DNA of 64,000 nt from Dipteris shenzhenensis. Its lineage: Eukaryota > Polypodiophyta > Polypodiopsida > Gleicheniales. A program made the translations under genes and the position numbers. Below, in pieces: positions 54,310 through 64,000 of this stretch. The notes under the pieces were generated by a model. It made no database searches. It was not told the DNA's origin and saw only the letters and a list, made by a program, of their open reading frames with translations. Position 1 is the first letter of the stretch, and each line of letters starts with the position of its first letter. Location of the stretch: the NCBI GenBank assembly GCA_047967505.1, contig CM106539.1; one strand, 5' to 3'.

Positions 54310-54976
54310 AGGCCATGAGCCCATTTGGTCAACACACACACAAAAAAAGGTGCAGCAAAGAGGGCCTTATATAGTCCACGAAAAAAGAACACTAGTTCAA
54401 TAGACCTCGTTGCTAGGCAACCCTACTATAGACTTTTCTTAATCCTAGTTTGTGATTTTATAGGCTTTTTTGGACCCTACTTCGTGAATTTACAAACTTG
54501 CCAATTGGCTACTCTAGGGGAGCACTTGAGCTCCTATAAAAGGGCCCCTTGGGGGAAGAAATTAGTCCCCAACTAGTGTGCAATAGCAAGGGCTGAACTT
54601 AGAGCAGCTTTTGAAGCTTACTACAGAGACATATGATAATTTAGGACTATTTCATAAAAGATGGTGTAACATACAGTGAGGGTGCCTATCTTAACTAACA
54701 TTTGTTGTACACGTGTTGGTAGATATTCGGACAAGTTATGCACTTTGTTTCTAAATCTATATATGAGATCTTTTGGAGGTACATCTCACTTTTCTCTCTC
54801 CTATTTTTGAATTGTGTTTTATCCACTTGTGTGCACATGCTAAAGTATCATGTCATGTCTTCAGCATTAGGATGACTTGTGTTCATAGTTGGTGATGCAA
54901 GATCATTGGCCTTCTACGTGGCATCTAGTTTAGAGGCACATGCTTAGAGGTCTATTCTCCATCATGGTATTAGAGT
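54310..54976 (+). mobile_element. LTR-like segment with primer-binding site
   Basis: Contains a TATAAAAGGG box at 54535-54544 and ends CTATTCTCCATCA followed by TGGTATTAGAGTCC (from about 54965), one change from the standard tRNA-Met primer site TGGTATCAGAGCC. The 5' boundary is uncertain and no gag follows, so the element is truncated or very old. Confidence 0.45.
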
Positions 54977-56490
54977 CCAGTGAGTCAAATTCGCAGTAAA
55001 GTATATGTAGTCTACTCCAGAGATCTACTTCTTTGTATGAAGAAAGTGGAGCCTCTTCCTCTAAGAGTAGAGAGAGACTTAGAGTCGTGTGCTTTGACAC
55101 AAGTAAAGGCATGAAATGAGTACAAATGTACATGCTTTAACAAAGATTTTAGAGAATCTATACAGGCATCCAGGGTGTCTCGTATACATATTCACAAATT
55201 TGGAGAGAAGGGGATGCTACAGATCTCTAATGTGTTTTGCCCTAATTCCATAAGGGCTATTCACATTTGTGACTTAAGACCCTAATGTGGGTGTGAATAA
55301 TCCACAAGGCTATTCACACCTATGACATAGGACCCCTTCTAGAGTTCTCTATAATCCTATCCATCTATCCCATGTATACATAGGCAAATGCCCAACGGTG
55401 AGTGTCTTTGATTCCAAATTCAATGAGATCCATCGATATAATATTTCTCATTTGGTAGAGGGCCTCATCCTCTTATAGGCCAAGCCTTCAAAACATCTAG
55501 GAAGGCAAAATTTTGCTTACCATCTACTGTAATGTGTTCAAGCGGCAATGCCAAGTGTGGCATCTATGGTGTAACTATAGGATCATAGGAGATGAAGGCG
55601 GAGAATGGTTTGGGTATATGAGAGGATGATTTGACTTTGAATTCTCTCTTGCTAAAAATCAATAGTTTGTCCTATTAGCTCAATGTCGAGGTTGATGCTA
55701 GCATGTGAAGTAGTTGTAGAAGATGCTCCCTCTAGATGCTCATCGGGATCCTCCTCGAATTATGAGGATAGTGCGACTACAGTGAGGGTTGCATCTCTCT
55801 CTTGGCAACCATAGAGCGAATACTCCAACTTTAGAGATTGAATGATAGTCTTTAAGGCCCTACCAATAACCTTTTAAAGATTTGGCTAGGATCCATGGAG
55901 TATAATACATCGATAGGCCCTACCAATAACTTGTTAAAGCTTTGGCTAGGCCTTACCAATAACCTTCTTAAAGCTTTGGTTACGTTCAATAGAGTATATC
56001 GATGGATTGGCTAGCCACTAGCATATAAAAAAACTAGAGGGAGGGAAGGCTGGATCTCAAAGTTTCCTTTATTTTGATTGACTTGCAAAAGACTTGGTAT
56101 ATATATATATATGTATGTATATTGAGAAGAAAATAAGGATTTATGTTATCATCATAAAAGCTTTATACACTATCAGCCTCCACCTCATAGGAGAAAAAAG
56201 GGACATAAGGATTGCTATTGATAGAATGTCGAGAGTATTGTGCCTAGTTTGACAAGCACAAAGGGAACAACAAACAAAGCTTGTGCTTGAGTACATCCCA
56301 CTGAGAGAGGGAAGACAAGTGTTAACCCTTATGTATCTCGTGAGAAGAAGAGGGGACACATCTTGATGAGGCTTGGGACCAGATTGATGAGCAACAACAA
56401 AACCCTAAGCAACAAACGAAAGTATCTTTGTGGTAATACTTGGGTGGCATGGGTGGCATCTAGATTACACCATCTAGCCAGGTCCTAATA
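54977..56490. other. No gene; short tandem triplication
   Basis: Three copies of AGGCCnTACCAATAACnT...TTAAAGnTTTGG start near 55856, 55916 and 55951. A (TA)n run lies at 56099-56113. The rest is unrecognised; it may be interior of the LTR element to the left. Confidence 0.4.
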
Positions 56491-56624
56491 ACTGAGCATG
56501 GCGTGTTCCTTGTTGTAAGCATCTATCTGGAAATCAACTCTTCTTTTTTCCTATCCCACCAAGACATGAAGATAGCATCAGTATTCATAACAACATCATT
56601 GAATTAAAAGTTATTTTTGGAAAT

Positions 56625-56885
56625 CTAGATGAACCACAGTGCATGTGCTCTAATTTGCATCCATTCTTCTGGTGGTTTAGTTCCGAGGATATCTTCTAGT
56701 AGAATAAATTTCCAATTTATTGGTTCCCATGTTGCCATCTGAATAAATTTCCATACTTTCCTTGTAGGACGACATGCAATGAAGAGGTGGAAAATGTCTT
56801 CAGTTGATCCAGGACATCTCTTGCATCTTCCATCTGCTCTCCCTATGTCAAAGCCTCTTGAATTAGTCCACACTACTTTGTGCAT
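56625..56885 (-). pseudogene. LINE2 zf-RVT domain
   Basis: TMHKVVWTNSRGFDIGRADG, then CKRCPGSTEDIFHLFIACRPTRKVWKF with the Cys-Cys-His-Cys pattern, then a helix with RAHALWFI. Matches LINE1 13413-13670. Confidence 0.75.
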
Positions 56886-57358
56886 AGTGAGCCAAGTTAA
56901 GCAAGACGTCTTCTCAGCAGGTATTTGGTTATTCGATAGTTTATTGAATCTTTATTTCCATTTATCCATGATGTCCTAGAGGTTCCACCTTACATTGAGG
57001 GATTTGAAAAACATCCTCAATATCAAAAGAAGGTGTAGGGATTGGGAAAAAAGTTGGACTTCCCTCCCGGCTAAATTCCTTGCAATAGATAAAAAGTTCC
57101 TCCCTTCCACTGAGTGTCACCTTGCCAAAGCCCCAACCTGCTTAGCACTAGAGCCTAGCTTTGGTTATTTAAGGCAAACTATCTTCTGAATTTTGGTCAA
57201 GTTTTCAATCTAACTTGGTACCTATTCCAAAACTATCAAAAGAAAACCAGATAGACAATCAAGATATGTTTCCAGAGTGAAGTATAGCCAGTGAAAGCTC
57301 ATATAGAATGCATTCATTGAAGCTATTTCTTGAACAGGTTGTTGGCCAGAGAAAATCC

Positions 57359-58225
57359 TCATCGCTGAGGTGAGCACTTTAGAAAAGGTGTTTTGCCATC
57401 ATCCATTACAAATGCAACCTCTTTAAGTTCCTGAAGGGAGAGATCAATTTCTAGATGGTTTCTGTCTAAGTTAGACACAATGGTTTGTTTGGCTGATTGG
57501 CACCTATCTCTAGCCTCTAGGACCTTGTTATTTGTTATGTCCACTGTACTCAAAAGGTTTTTGAAGTGGCTGACTATGATATCCACATTTTTTGCTTTTG
57601 ATTCAACCACTTCACCATCATCCTTCTGCAACAAAGGAATTTCCTCACGATTTTTTTTTTTTCTAATCCTCTTTAAGTTCTCCTTGGTTGGTCTGTCTAT
57701 CTTGCCTGCCCACCAATCTTTGAAGTAGATCTTGGCATTTTGTATCTTGATCTGATCCTGACACCCAAACAGAATCAATGGCCATGAAAGATCCCTTTCT
57801 AGAGAACAGAAGATGGGCCTTGATTTCTTCAAAGGCCTTCGAGATGGACTACTAAAGGAGGCTCCCTTTAGTTCTGCAAGGTTCAGATTACACAAGGTAG
57901 ACAAGGTGGGATAATCCTTCCACTTAGGTGCCCTAAAAGGTTTGACCATCTTCATATTCTTGAGGAGAAGTTGTGCCCAATCACAATCTGGGTCGCTTGG
58001 GAGATCAAGTCTAGCCTCCCTTCGAAAGTCACCTACTTGACCATTGCTTCGGGTATAGTCCCCATCCAAATTAGTGTCCACCAACTGTAGTAAATCCTTG
58101 AGCTCCTCCCAAAAATCTAATTCAACCCCTCTTATCATTGTCCCCTTTTCAACCCATCTGTCCCTTTTTCTTGCTACCAAATTTAAAGTCACCAAGGGCA
58201 ATATATTTTCCTTTTGCAACATCAA
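57359..58225 (-). pseudogene. LINE2 endonuclease end, transposed segment and RT start
   Basis: One open frame of 288 codons joins three parts. Residues about 20-75 are the endonuclease C terminus (GVELDFWEELKDLLQLVD, FRREARLD). Residues about 76-155 (DWAQLLLKNMKMVKPFRAPKW...) match LINE1 at 13092-13300, which is downstream of RT. From about residue 157 comes the linker NAKIYFKDWWAGKIDRPTKE and the start of RT (LQELKEVAFVMDDGKTP). That order differs from LINE1. The frame has stayed open across the joins. Confidence 0.7.
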
Positions 58226-58499
58226 GAGAATCCCACATTAACTTTCTATCTGTAGCACAATTTGGGGTATATATTGATATGACTAAAAAATCTTGACCCT
58301 TTATTGAGCATTTTAGCATTATCCACCTGAGATAAGCATTAGATATAGATTGAAGTATCCCTACACTATAGTGTGAGAGAACCCCTATGGTAGTGCCACC
58401 CTTCCCTTCCTCGTGAGAAGTGTACTACCGGTTTCTCCTTCTATTTATGGCTTTAAGTCTACTGTCTAAATTGAATCCAAAATTCTTAACCACTTGAAG

Positions 58500-58835
58500 T
58501 GCTAACAAAGTAGGAGAGAGTGATATAGTGCTAAGCTAATGAGCTATTTCCTCTCTCCTACCATGATCAGTTAGACCCCTAACATTAAGGGTCAAGAAAC
58601 ATAAGGCATTATTTGGAATTCTTTTTGTGCCCCTTTTTAGCCCTGGGGTTGGGGCTACGTTTGCCTGAGACTGCCTTCTTTTGTTTTGAACAGTTGTGTA
58701 GGCCTTACCTTGTACAGTGATATCCTTACAACTAGCATTGACATTCGCCTGCTCATCCTCTGATTCATCACCACTCAACCCTTCTCCTTCTATTGCATCT
58801 TCTCTATTGACATATTCCTCAATTTCCTTGGCCAT
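58500..58835 (-). pseudogene. LINE2 endonuclease N-terminal part
   Basis: Follows the acidic ORF1 tail (REDAIEGEGLSGDESEDEQ). LCFLTLNVRGLTDHGRREEI is the endonuclease start with the conserved Asn. The Glu-containing motif and central part are interrupted by stops between 58530 and 58225. Confidence 0.65.
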
Positions 58836-59944
58836 CTTGCCTCAACCATAACATCATCTTTAATTTCTTGATTCTCTCTAATCCATTCATCAGTCTCTCT
58901 ATCCACCAGAGCCTCAAAAGAGTTTTTGGAAGCAAATGATGTAGTTACTTTCTCTTTTCTCTTTTCTGCAATGTCATTGCTACTAGAGGGACCGACCACC
59001 TCCTGTCTTGGTTTCTCAGCATTTGTTGGAGCCTTGGGCACCCACTTCTCTATAGGAGTAGGGTGCTTGGGTGCAAGAACAGCTTAAGGGGGCAATTTCT
59101 TACCACATGACTAGAGAGACCACATAAGAAACAATAGTTAGGCAAATTCTTATACAGTAGAAGCTGTGCTCTATTTAGAATTATTAGAGTTTTAGGGATC
59201 TCCTCTGCTATGTCTAACTTGGTGCAGATCTGAGGATTCTCTCTAGGGTTAGTAAACTTCACATGTTTAACTCCCAGCACCTCACCTAACCCACAACATA
59301 AGAAAGGCAGTTGATTACATAGGGATTGAGGCAAATCTAGGAGTTTAACCGACTTTGGAATCCTAGTGGAACTAGCTGTATTAAGAAAAAAATCCGAACA
59401 CCTCCATTCCAAGTAAAATGGCTGGTGCCTAATAGTCCAGCAACCATTTCTGGTCTTTCAAAGAGAAAGACAATGTATCCTTTTCTCAAGAATCTTACAT
59501 TAATGAAATTCATACCCTTTCTAACCCAAGTAGCTATAATCCAGGTTTCAAGGAAAGACATGGGGTGTTGAACACCAGAAAGATGGCCTACTAGAGCATG
59601 GGTGTCAGCCAATCCACATAATCCGATAGAATTTTGTCATCTAGGAAGACCATGATATTATTACCTAGATCAAGTTGGTCATCCTCACCTGGACTATCTC
59701 GTGTTAATTTAGCAGTAGCTCCTTTGCTTCCTCCCACTCCTTGATCATTTTTACCCTTCACACTATCTTTTCTTGGGAGTTGGTGGAGGGTACATCTTTG
59801 CCACCTTGTGTCTGCTCGAAATTTCCTATCTTCAGATGTTGCCTTTCTTTTAGCAGGTCTCGCTTTATCTCTATTTCTTATGTCCCTAGAATTTGAGCCT
59901 CCATTGTCACTACCATCTCCTTGGACCCAATTCTTGAGGTTCAC
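58836..59944 (-). pseudogene. LINE2 ORF1 (DUF4283 plus CCHC knuckle)
   Basis: Begins MNLKNWVQGDGSDNGG (59944), with a basic N-terminal part. DUF4283-type region: NNIMVFLDDKILSDYVDWL, then MADTHALVGHLSGVQHP (shift near 59595), RKGMNFINVRFLRKGY, SVKLLDLPQSLCNQLPF and LGEVLGV. The CCHC knuckle CFLCGLSSHVVRNC is near 59130-59090. Unlike LINE1 there is no internal duplication, so the single copy is the ancestral state. Confidence 0.75.
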
Positions 59945-61680
59945 CTTTTACTTACATCAAGGGCTTGACTGGTGCGTGAGTTAGGAGCATCTGTTATTTA
60001 TAGACTTTTCATTTGCATGTCTATTCATGTTTCGATCTTCATCTCTATATCAAGGATGAGAGCTATCGGCATTGGCTTTGTGGACCCTTGGCCACATGCC
60101 CATTTGTATAAGTAGGAAAAAAAGAAGAATGCACTCTTGGGGGAATGGAGAAGAACCCCCTTGCTACTTCTGAGCCACGAATGCATAGAAAGCAGTAGTG
60201 TGCCCCCCAGGGTCCCAGTAATCTTGAAGCCATTTTTTTGAGGGGGAAGAAGGTATTCTTTGAATGCATTAGAAGCAATATCACACAACATTTGGTCTCT
60301 TACAAGAGCAAGAAAGGTTGTGTCATCACCCAAAGCCAAGTCTTCATCAAATAGGGATGCAAGCAGGACAACTTTCGCATCAGCACTCTACCCTAGGTGC
60401 TGAGCTCTAGGGCATAGGGTGTGATGTTGTTGAATTGAGCTAAGATCACCTCTGTCTTCACTAGACTAAAATCCATACTTGGCTTTGAGAGCCTGAACAT
60501 ATGGGGTAAGGCATATAAAAAAGGTGTTCCACTACCGCAAGGCCACCATCCAAATCACTACTGCCATGTTAATTGCCATCCTCCATCACTTGTTACTCAA
60601 TGTGCCAAAATCTCTTTGTAATAGATAGGGTGGAGTATAGATTGGGTATACTTGGTCACTCAAAGCTTAGTCATTTGATGAAATCCAAGATTCAAACGAT
60701 TATTTGGGCAAACCCATTAATAGGAAAACAAATAGTGTGAACTAGGGCAAGATTAGGTAGATCTCAAAGGTGTGAACTAGGACAATGGATTCATAAATGG
60801 CATGGACTAGGGCAATGGATGAGGATAGTGGTAAGAAAGTGACCAATGAAATGTGAATGTAAAAATGAACTAAAGTAAATGTAAATGAGAAGATGACCTA
60901 AAATGAGGTGTTTATAGAGGGATTAGACCTAAAAACCTCCAAAACCTTACTTCATTTGTTTCAAAAAGGTTAACATTAAGATTTTAAAATAAATTTCAAA
61001 AAATACCCTCCATCACACAATTATCCTTTGCATAGTAAAAGCATAAAAGTATTAATCAAGCCTACAATATCTCTAGATTTCATGGGGGTGTATGGTTCTT
61101 ACAAAGGATCATTAACTCCTCCCTACATCTAACCTATACATAGAATAGTACATGCTAGCTGATTTCTCAAAATGCCATATAAAAAAAAGGATAGCTTTTT
61201 AAAACTAAGCTTATGACTTTCAAGTTTGAAAAAAATGTCTTATTGGGGGGATACTATTGCTCACAATCTCCACTTCTTGTGATTTGTGCCATGAAATGCC
61301 TAAAAGTTGTTTGTAGTCTTCTACATTTCATGTCTTTGACAATGCTTTTTGATTCATCTACCAACTTCTTTGCCCATCTTGGCATGTGTCTAGATGATGT
61401 AGCTTTTTGGTCACCATGAGATGCATTCTCTAGTTGTGAATTTGTACAGTTTCTAGGACATGCTCCCCATTTTGCTACTACTCATGTTAGGTAGCATATC
61501 ACATATTCCACATTTTGTGGATGTCTACAAATATACAATTTTGGACTTGTCAGCCACTTATTTATCTACTCTTCAATCTGATTCCTCATAACCATAATGG
61601 AAAGTAGCTTGCTTTACTTTCTCCTCAAAACATCATGGGAAACAAACATTTTATGAGCTACAAGATTAAATGCTATCTGT
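59945..61680. other. No gene recognised
   Basis: Includes weak minus-strand frames (60339-60025) without motifs and AT-rich DNA. The block GTGTGAACTAGGnCAA...GGATnnnATAnTGG is loosely repeated around 60730-60830. Confidence 0.45.
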
Positions 61681-61689
61681 GGAATCCAA

Positions 61690-61885
61690 GGTCCAATTCA
61701 ACCCTTAATTCAACGTTTCATGATTCAACGCCACATTCAACGCCACTGAATTAGACATAGTTCAATGTTTCTTATATCAGTACCACTGAAATAATTTAAC
61801 GTTTCATAATTTAGTGCTGCTGAAATAATTAAACATTTGGTAATTAAACACCATGGAATTAGACCTAATTCAGTGCATACTAAAT
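61690..61885 (+). repeat. Degenerate tandem repeat (AATTCAACGTTTCATnATT...CACTGAA)
   Basis: Four to five diverged units of about 45-50 bp. Each has AAnTnAACGTTTCnTnAT(T) followed by ACnCCnCTGAA(A)T, e.g. at 61706, 61765, 61797 and 61823. Confidence 0.6.
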
Positions 61886-62468
61886 TAGCTCTTGAAAACT
61901 AAAGGTTGGCCAGTTGCAGGTTTAGACTAAAATGATGAATTTGAATGCAATTTGCATTGAAATAAACCCCATTTTTCAAAAAATCTATGGGCCATTGGCA
62001 TGCACCCTCACACCCTAGTATGGTTTGGGGAAGCCATAAGGGGTTATTTCTCCTTGATCTCGTGGGTGAAGTGGAATCAACCTAGAATTAGGACCTCAAC
62101 TATAGTGAACAACACATGCACTTGAGATCAAGAAGAGTCCTAGGAGCTAACCCCCCTAAGCCTAAGGATAGTGCCTCAAATACCCTCTTGTCAAACTACA
62201 CACCTAGCTCTACATCCTTAAGTTCAATAAACTCAAAAGTCAATTCTTATGCTATGCACGAACCACCACAAAGATGACATGTCTAGCCCATAAGAGTCCA
62301 TGAGCCTAGAAGGAGACATGGGAGAACCCTCCCATGTTACAACCTTAGTGCATTTATCATTTGGAATTTTTAGGAAACTTGGTGGGAATTGGAGTTAGAA
62401 TTCCAAATGCCAGTGCTTGAGTCATCACAGGAGGGAGAAAACGTCCAAAAAGCTACCTCTACGTAAGT

Positions 62469-62533
62469 GTACAAAAGGACATGATTTGCAATGTTGGGAT
62501 TTGCCCAATGGGGCAAATCATGTACTTTTGTAC
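62469..62533 (+). repeat. Foldback element 1 (21-bp arms)
   Basis: GTACAAAAGGACATGATTTGC (62469-62489) pairs with 62513-62533 with a single mismatch, around a 23-base loop TGTTGGGATTTGCCCAATG. Related in sequence to two more foldbacks at 62828 and 63084. Confidence 0.85.
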
Positions 62534-62827
62534 AAATGCATATGTGCTTCATGTTTACTAGAAACATCACAAAGAAAATATTTGGCAATCAAAAGAATTG
62601 AGTACAAGGTAGGAAAAAATCAATGGAAATGGTAGAGCTCTAGAAAGCAACATTAAAACATTTGTATAAGTAATTATCATGCAACACATTTGTCTGAAAT
62701 TTCAGATGCAACATCACGCAATCAAAAGAAAACACTTGGCAAGGAAAGGCCCTAAATGAAGTGTAATAAAAGATTAATGCAAATGGAAAAGCTACAAGAA
62801 TAGATCCATGTAAATGGAAAAGCTACA

Positions 62828-62884
62828 ATAGAACACGAGTTGCAACATTGAGATCTGCCCAAGTGGGAAAATCGTGTTCTTCTA
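62828..62884 (+). repeat. Foldback element 2
   Basis: AGAACACGA (62830-62838) pairs with TCGTGTTCT (62872-62880). The interior CAACATTGAGATCTGCCCAA matches the loop of foldback 1. More decayed pairing in the inner stem. Confidence 0.7.
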
Positions 62885-63083
62885 CACCCTCGTCAATAGT
62901 CACACCCCCATGGTGTCACACTTCCACCATCGCTACTCCCATTAACATTCACCCCTCCCAACTACCTCCCTTCCACCATCTTTGTTCAACTTTTCTCCCT
63001 TGCACCTGATTTCAACCTTAAACAACAAATCTTCAACAAAAAAAAAGGGAGAGGTGGAAGCAATATAAAGCATTAGACAAGTT

Positions 63084-63150
63084 GTACAACAAAACATGAT
63101 TTGTGAGGTTGGGCAGATCCCAACCTCACAACTCGCGTTCTTTTGCACAT
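63084..63150 (+). repeat. Foldback element 3
   Basis: TTGTGAGGTTGGG (63101-63113) pairs perfectly with 63119-63131 around CAGAT. Outer arms (GTACAACAAAACATGA... versus ...GCGTTCTTTTGCAC) pair with several mismatches and resemble the arms of foldback 1. Confidence 0.8.
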
Positions 63151-63197
63151 ATTGCCTTATGCAAATTTTTTGATGATGATGTGCACGCACGTGCACA

Positions 63198-63216
63198 TGT
63201 GTGTGTGTGTGTGTGT

Positions 63217-63247
<31 letters not shown>

Positions 63248-63258
63248 TCTCAGGGAGA

Positions 63259-63306
<48 letters not shown>
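63198..63306. repeat. Compound microsatellite (GT)n(GA)n-(CT)n forming a palindrome
   Basis: A (GT) run, then (GA) to about 63247, then GTCTCAGGGAGAGACTC, then (CT) to about 63305. The GA and CT halves are complementary, giving a long hairpin. Frames reading through it are low-complexity artefacts. Confidence 0.9.
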
Positions 63307-63307
<1 letters not shown>

Positions 63308-63309
<2 letters not shown>

Positions 63310-63494
63310 CATGGCATCAACCGGCTCATTAGATTCTATTGCATCTTGAAACTTGTTATGTTCCCTCTCTCCCTCCCCCCCCAATCTCTTTCTCTCTCTC
63401 TCTCTCTCTTCATGGCATCAACCGCTCCTTAGATTCTATTGCATCTTGAAAGTTGTCACGTTCCCTCTCTCCCTCTATACCCCTCTCTCCCTGT

Positions 63495-63530
<36 letters not shown>
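63308..63530 (+). repeat. Tandem duplication, about 103-bp unit, with CT tracts
   Basis: CATGGCATCAACCGnCTCnTTAGATTCTATTGC occurs at 63310 and 63411, each followed by a GTTCCCTCTCTCC tract and (CT)n. Confidence 0.8.
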
Positions 63531-63531
<1 letters not shown>

Positions 63532-63770
63532 ACCTAACTACACTTCTACCTCTATCCCTAACCACACCTCATACATGATAAGATTGCTCCTCTAGCAACC
63601 ACTGCCACTTTCAGGCTCTCACAGGATGGGGGTATAATTTGGAGTATTCATTCAATAAACTCCAAGTCTTCATTTTAAAGCTATTCTAAGCTAGCTTGTG
63701 TTTGAGGATATTCATCTTGCTTAAATGATTCATCATTGCATCACGCCTCTCACCTTGAGATTTGACAACT

Positions 63771-63965
63771 ATATCTTCAGATTGAGATGTGTGAGTAATG
63801 TCTTGCCCTCATAAGTGGACATCATTGTAGTCCATATCTTCAGATTGAGAAGTGTGACTAATGTCTTGCCCTCATAAATGGACATCATTGTAGTCACACA
63901 TCTCAATCTATAGCTTTAATGTTTTGCCCTCATAAATGGACATCCTTGTAGTCCACATCTTAGGT
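63771..63965 (+). repeat. Tandem repeat, about 63-bp unit, three copies
   Basis: Unit: ATATCTTCAGATTGAGAnGTGTGAnTAATGTCTTGCCCTCATAAnTGGACATCATTGTAGTC. Copies start near 63771 and 63834; a diverged third ends at the GTAGTCCACATCTTAG near 63961. May continue past the window. Confidence 0.85.
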
Positions 63966-64000
63966 GCTTTTGTAAAATGCATCACATAGGCAAACACTAT

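Larger units (their letters stand above)
56500..59944 (-). mobile_element. LINE2: second L1-like LINE, rearranged and deleted
   Basis: Same family as LINE1, on the minus strand. ORF1 (59944-59050), endonuclease pieces (58610-58010), a short RT start (57760-57360) and zf-RVT (56885-56625) are recognisable. The RT palm, including motifs A to C, is absent. A segment that normally lies downstream of RT is found inside the endonuclease-RT linker. No tail or target duplication identified. Confidence 0.75.

Noticed and set aside
61690-61885. CRISPR-like array
   Set aside because: Units are degenerate and contiguous without spacers, and the DNA is plant nuclear.
63126-63595. Open frames rich in Ser/Leu or Arg/Glu dipeptides
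   Set aside because: They read through GA/CT microsatellites and have no other protein-like content.

Overview
The window looks like nuclear DNA of a land plant with a very large, repeat-packed genome (gymnosperm- or fern-like; the exact lineage cannot be told from sequence alone). Two host genes can be recognised, both on the + strand and both broken up by introns. The rest is mostly retrotransposons of several kinds, nested in one another, with primer-binding sites for initiator tRNA-Met (TGGTATCAGAGC / TGGTATCAAAGC), as in plants. There is no bacterial-style gene organisation.

Host genes. (1) The last two coding exons of a plant casein-kinase-1-related kinase of the MUT9-like/PPK family lie at 2442-2630 and 2728-2787; everything upstream is intron. 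(2) A full GET1/WRB homologue (ER receptor subunit for tail-anchored proteins) can be assembled from six exons spread over 15.3 kb (36572-51870). Reading phase is kept across all junctions and the product is 176 residues. Its 4.5-kb intron 1 holds a LINE and its 9.7-kb intron 3 holds several Copia elements and an unclassified retroposon-like repeat.

Layout. 1-2441: kinase intron with an LTR-like segment and copy 1 of a dispersed repeat. 2442-2787: kinase exons. 2788-7279: flank, with a 279-bp tandem duplication. 7280-16240: decayed Ty3/Gypsy element (minus strand) carrying a solo Copia LTR and a large L1-like LINE (plus strand). 16250-20400: little recognisable. 20410-35330: hAT transposase relic split by a 2.8-kb non-autonomous LTR element (A, 21102-23902, perfect target duplication) and a Copia element (B, 24496-35096) that itself contains another Copia (C, 26335-31770). 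35400-36220: 3' end of another LINE. 36572-51870: GET1 with LINE3, Copia relic D, young internally deleted Copia E (43417-47180), dispersed-repeat copy 2 (with 19-bp target duplication) and Copia gag relic F. 52490-53175: repeat copy 3. 54310-54976: LTR with primer-binding site. 56500-59944: second L1-like LINE, minus strand, internally shuffled. 61690-64000: low-complexity tracts, tandem repeats and three related foldback sequences.

The most unusual signals are the TE-inflated GET1 gene; the dispersed repeat whose copy at 47.6-48.2 kb has 49-bp terminal direct repeats and a 19-bp target duplication but no coding capacity or tail; Copia E, whose gag and reverse transcriptase are fused in one frame by an internal deletion; a 686-bp tandem duplication inside the reverse transcriptase of C; and the foldback family near 62.5-63.1 kb. 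All family assignments were made by eye from translated motifs; no database search was possible.
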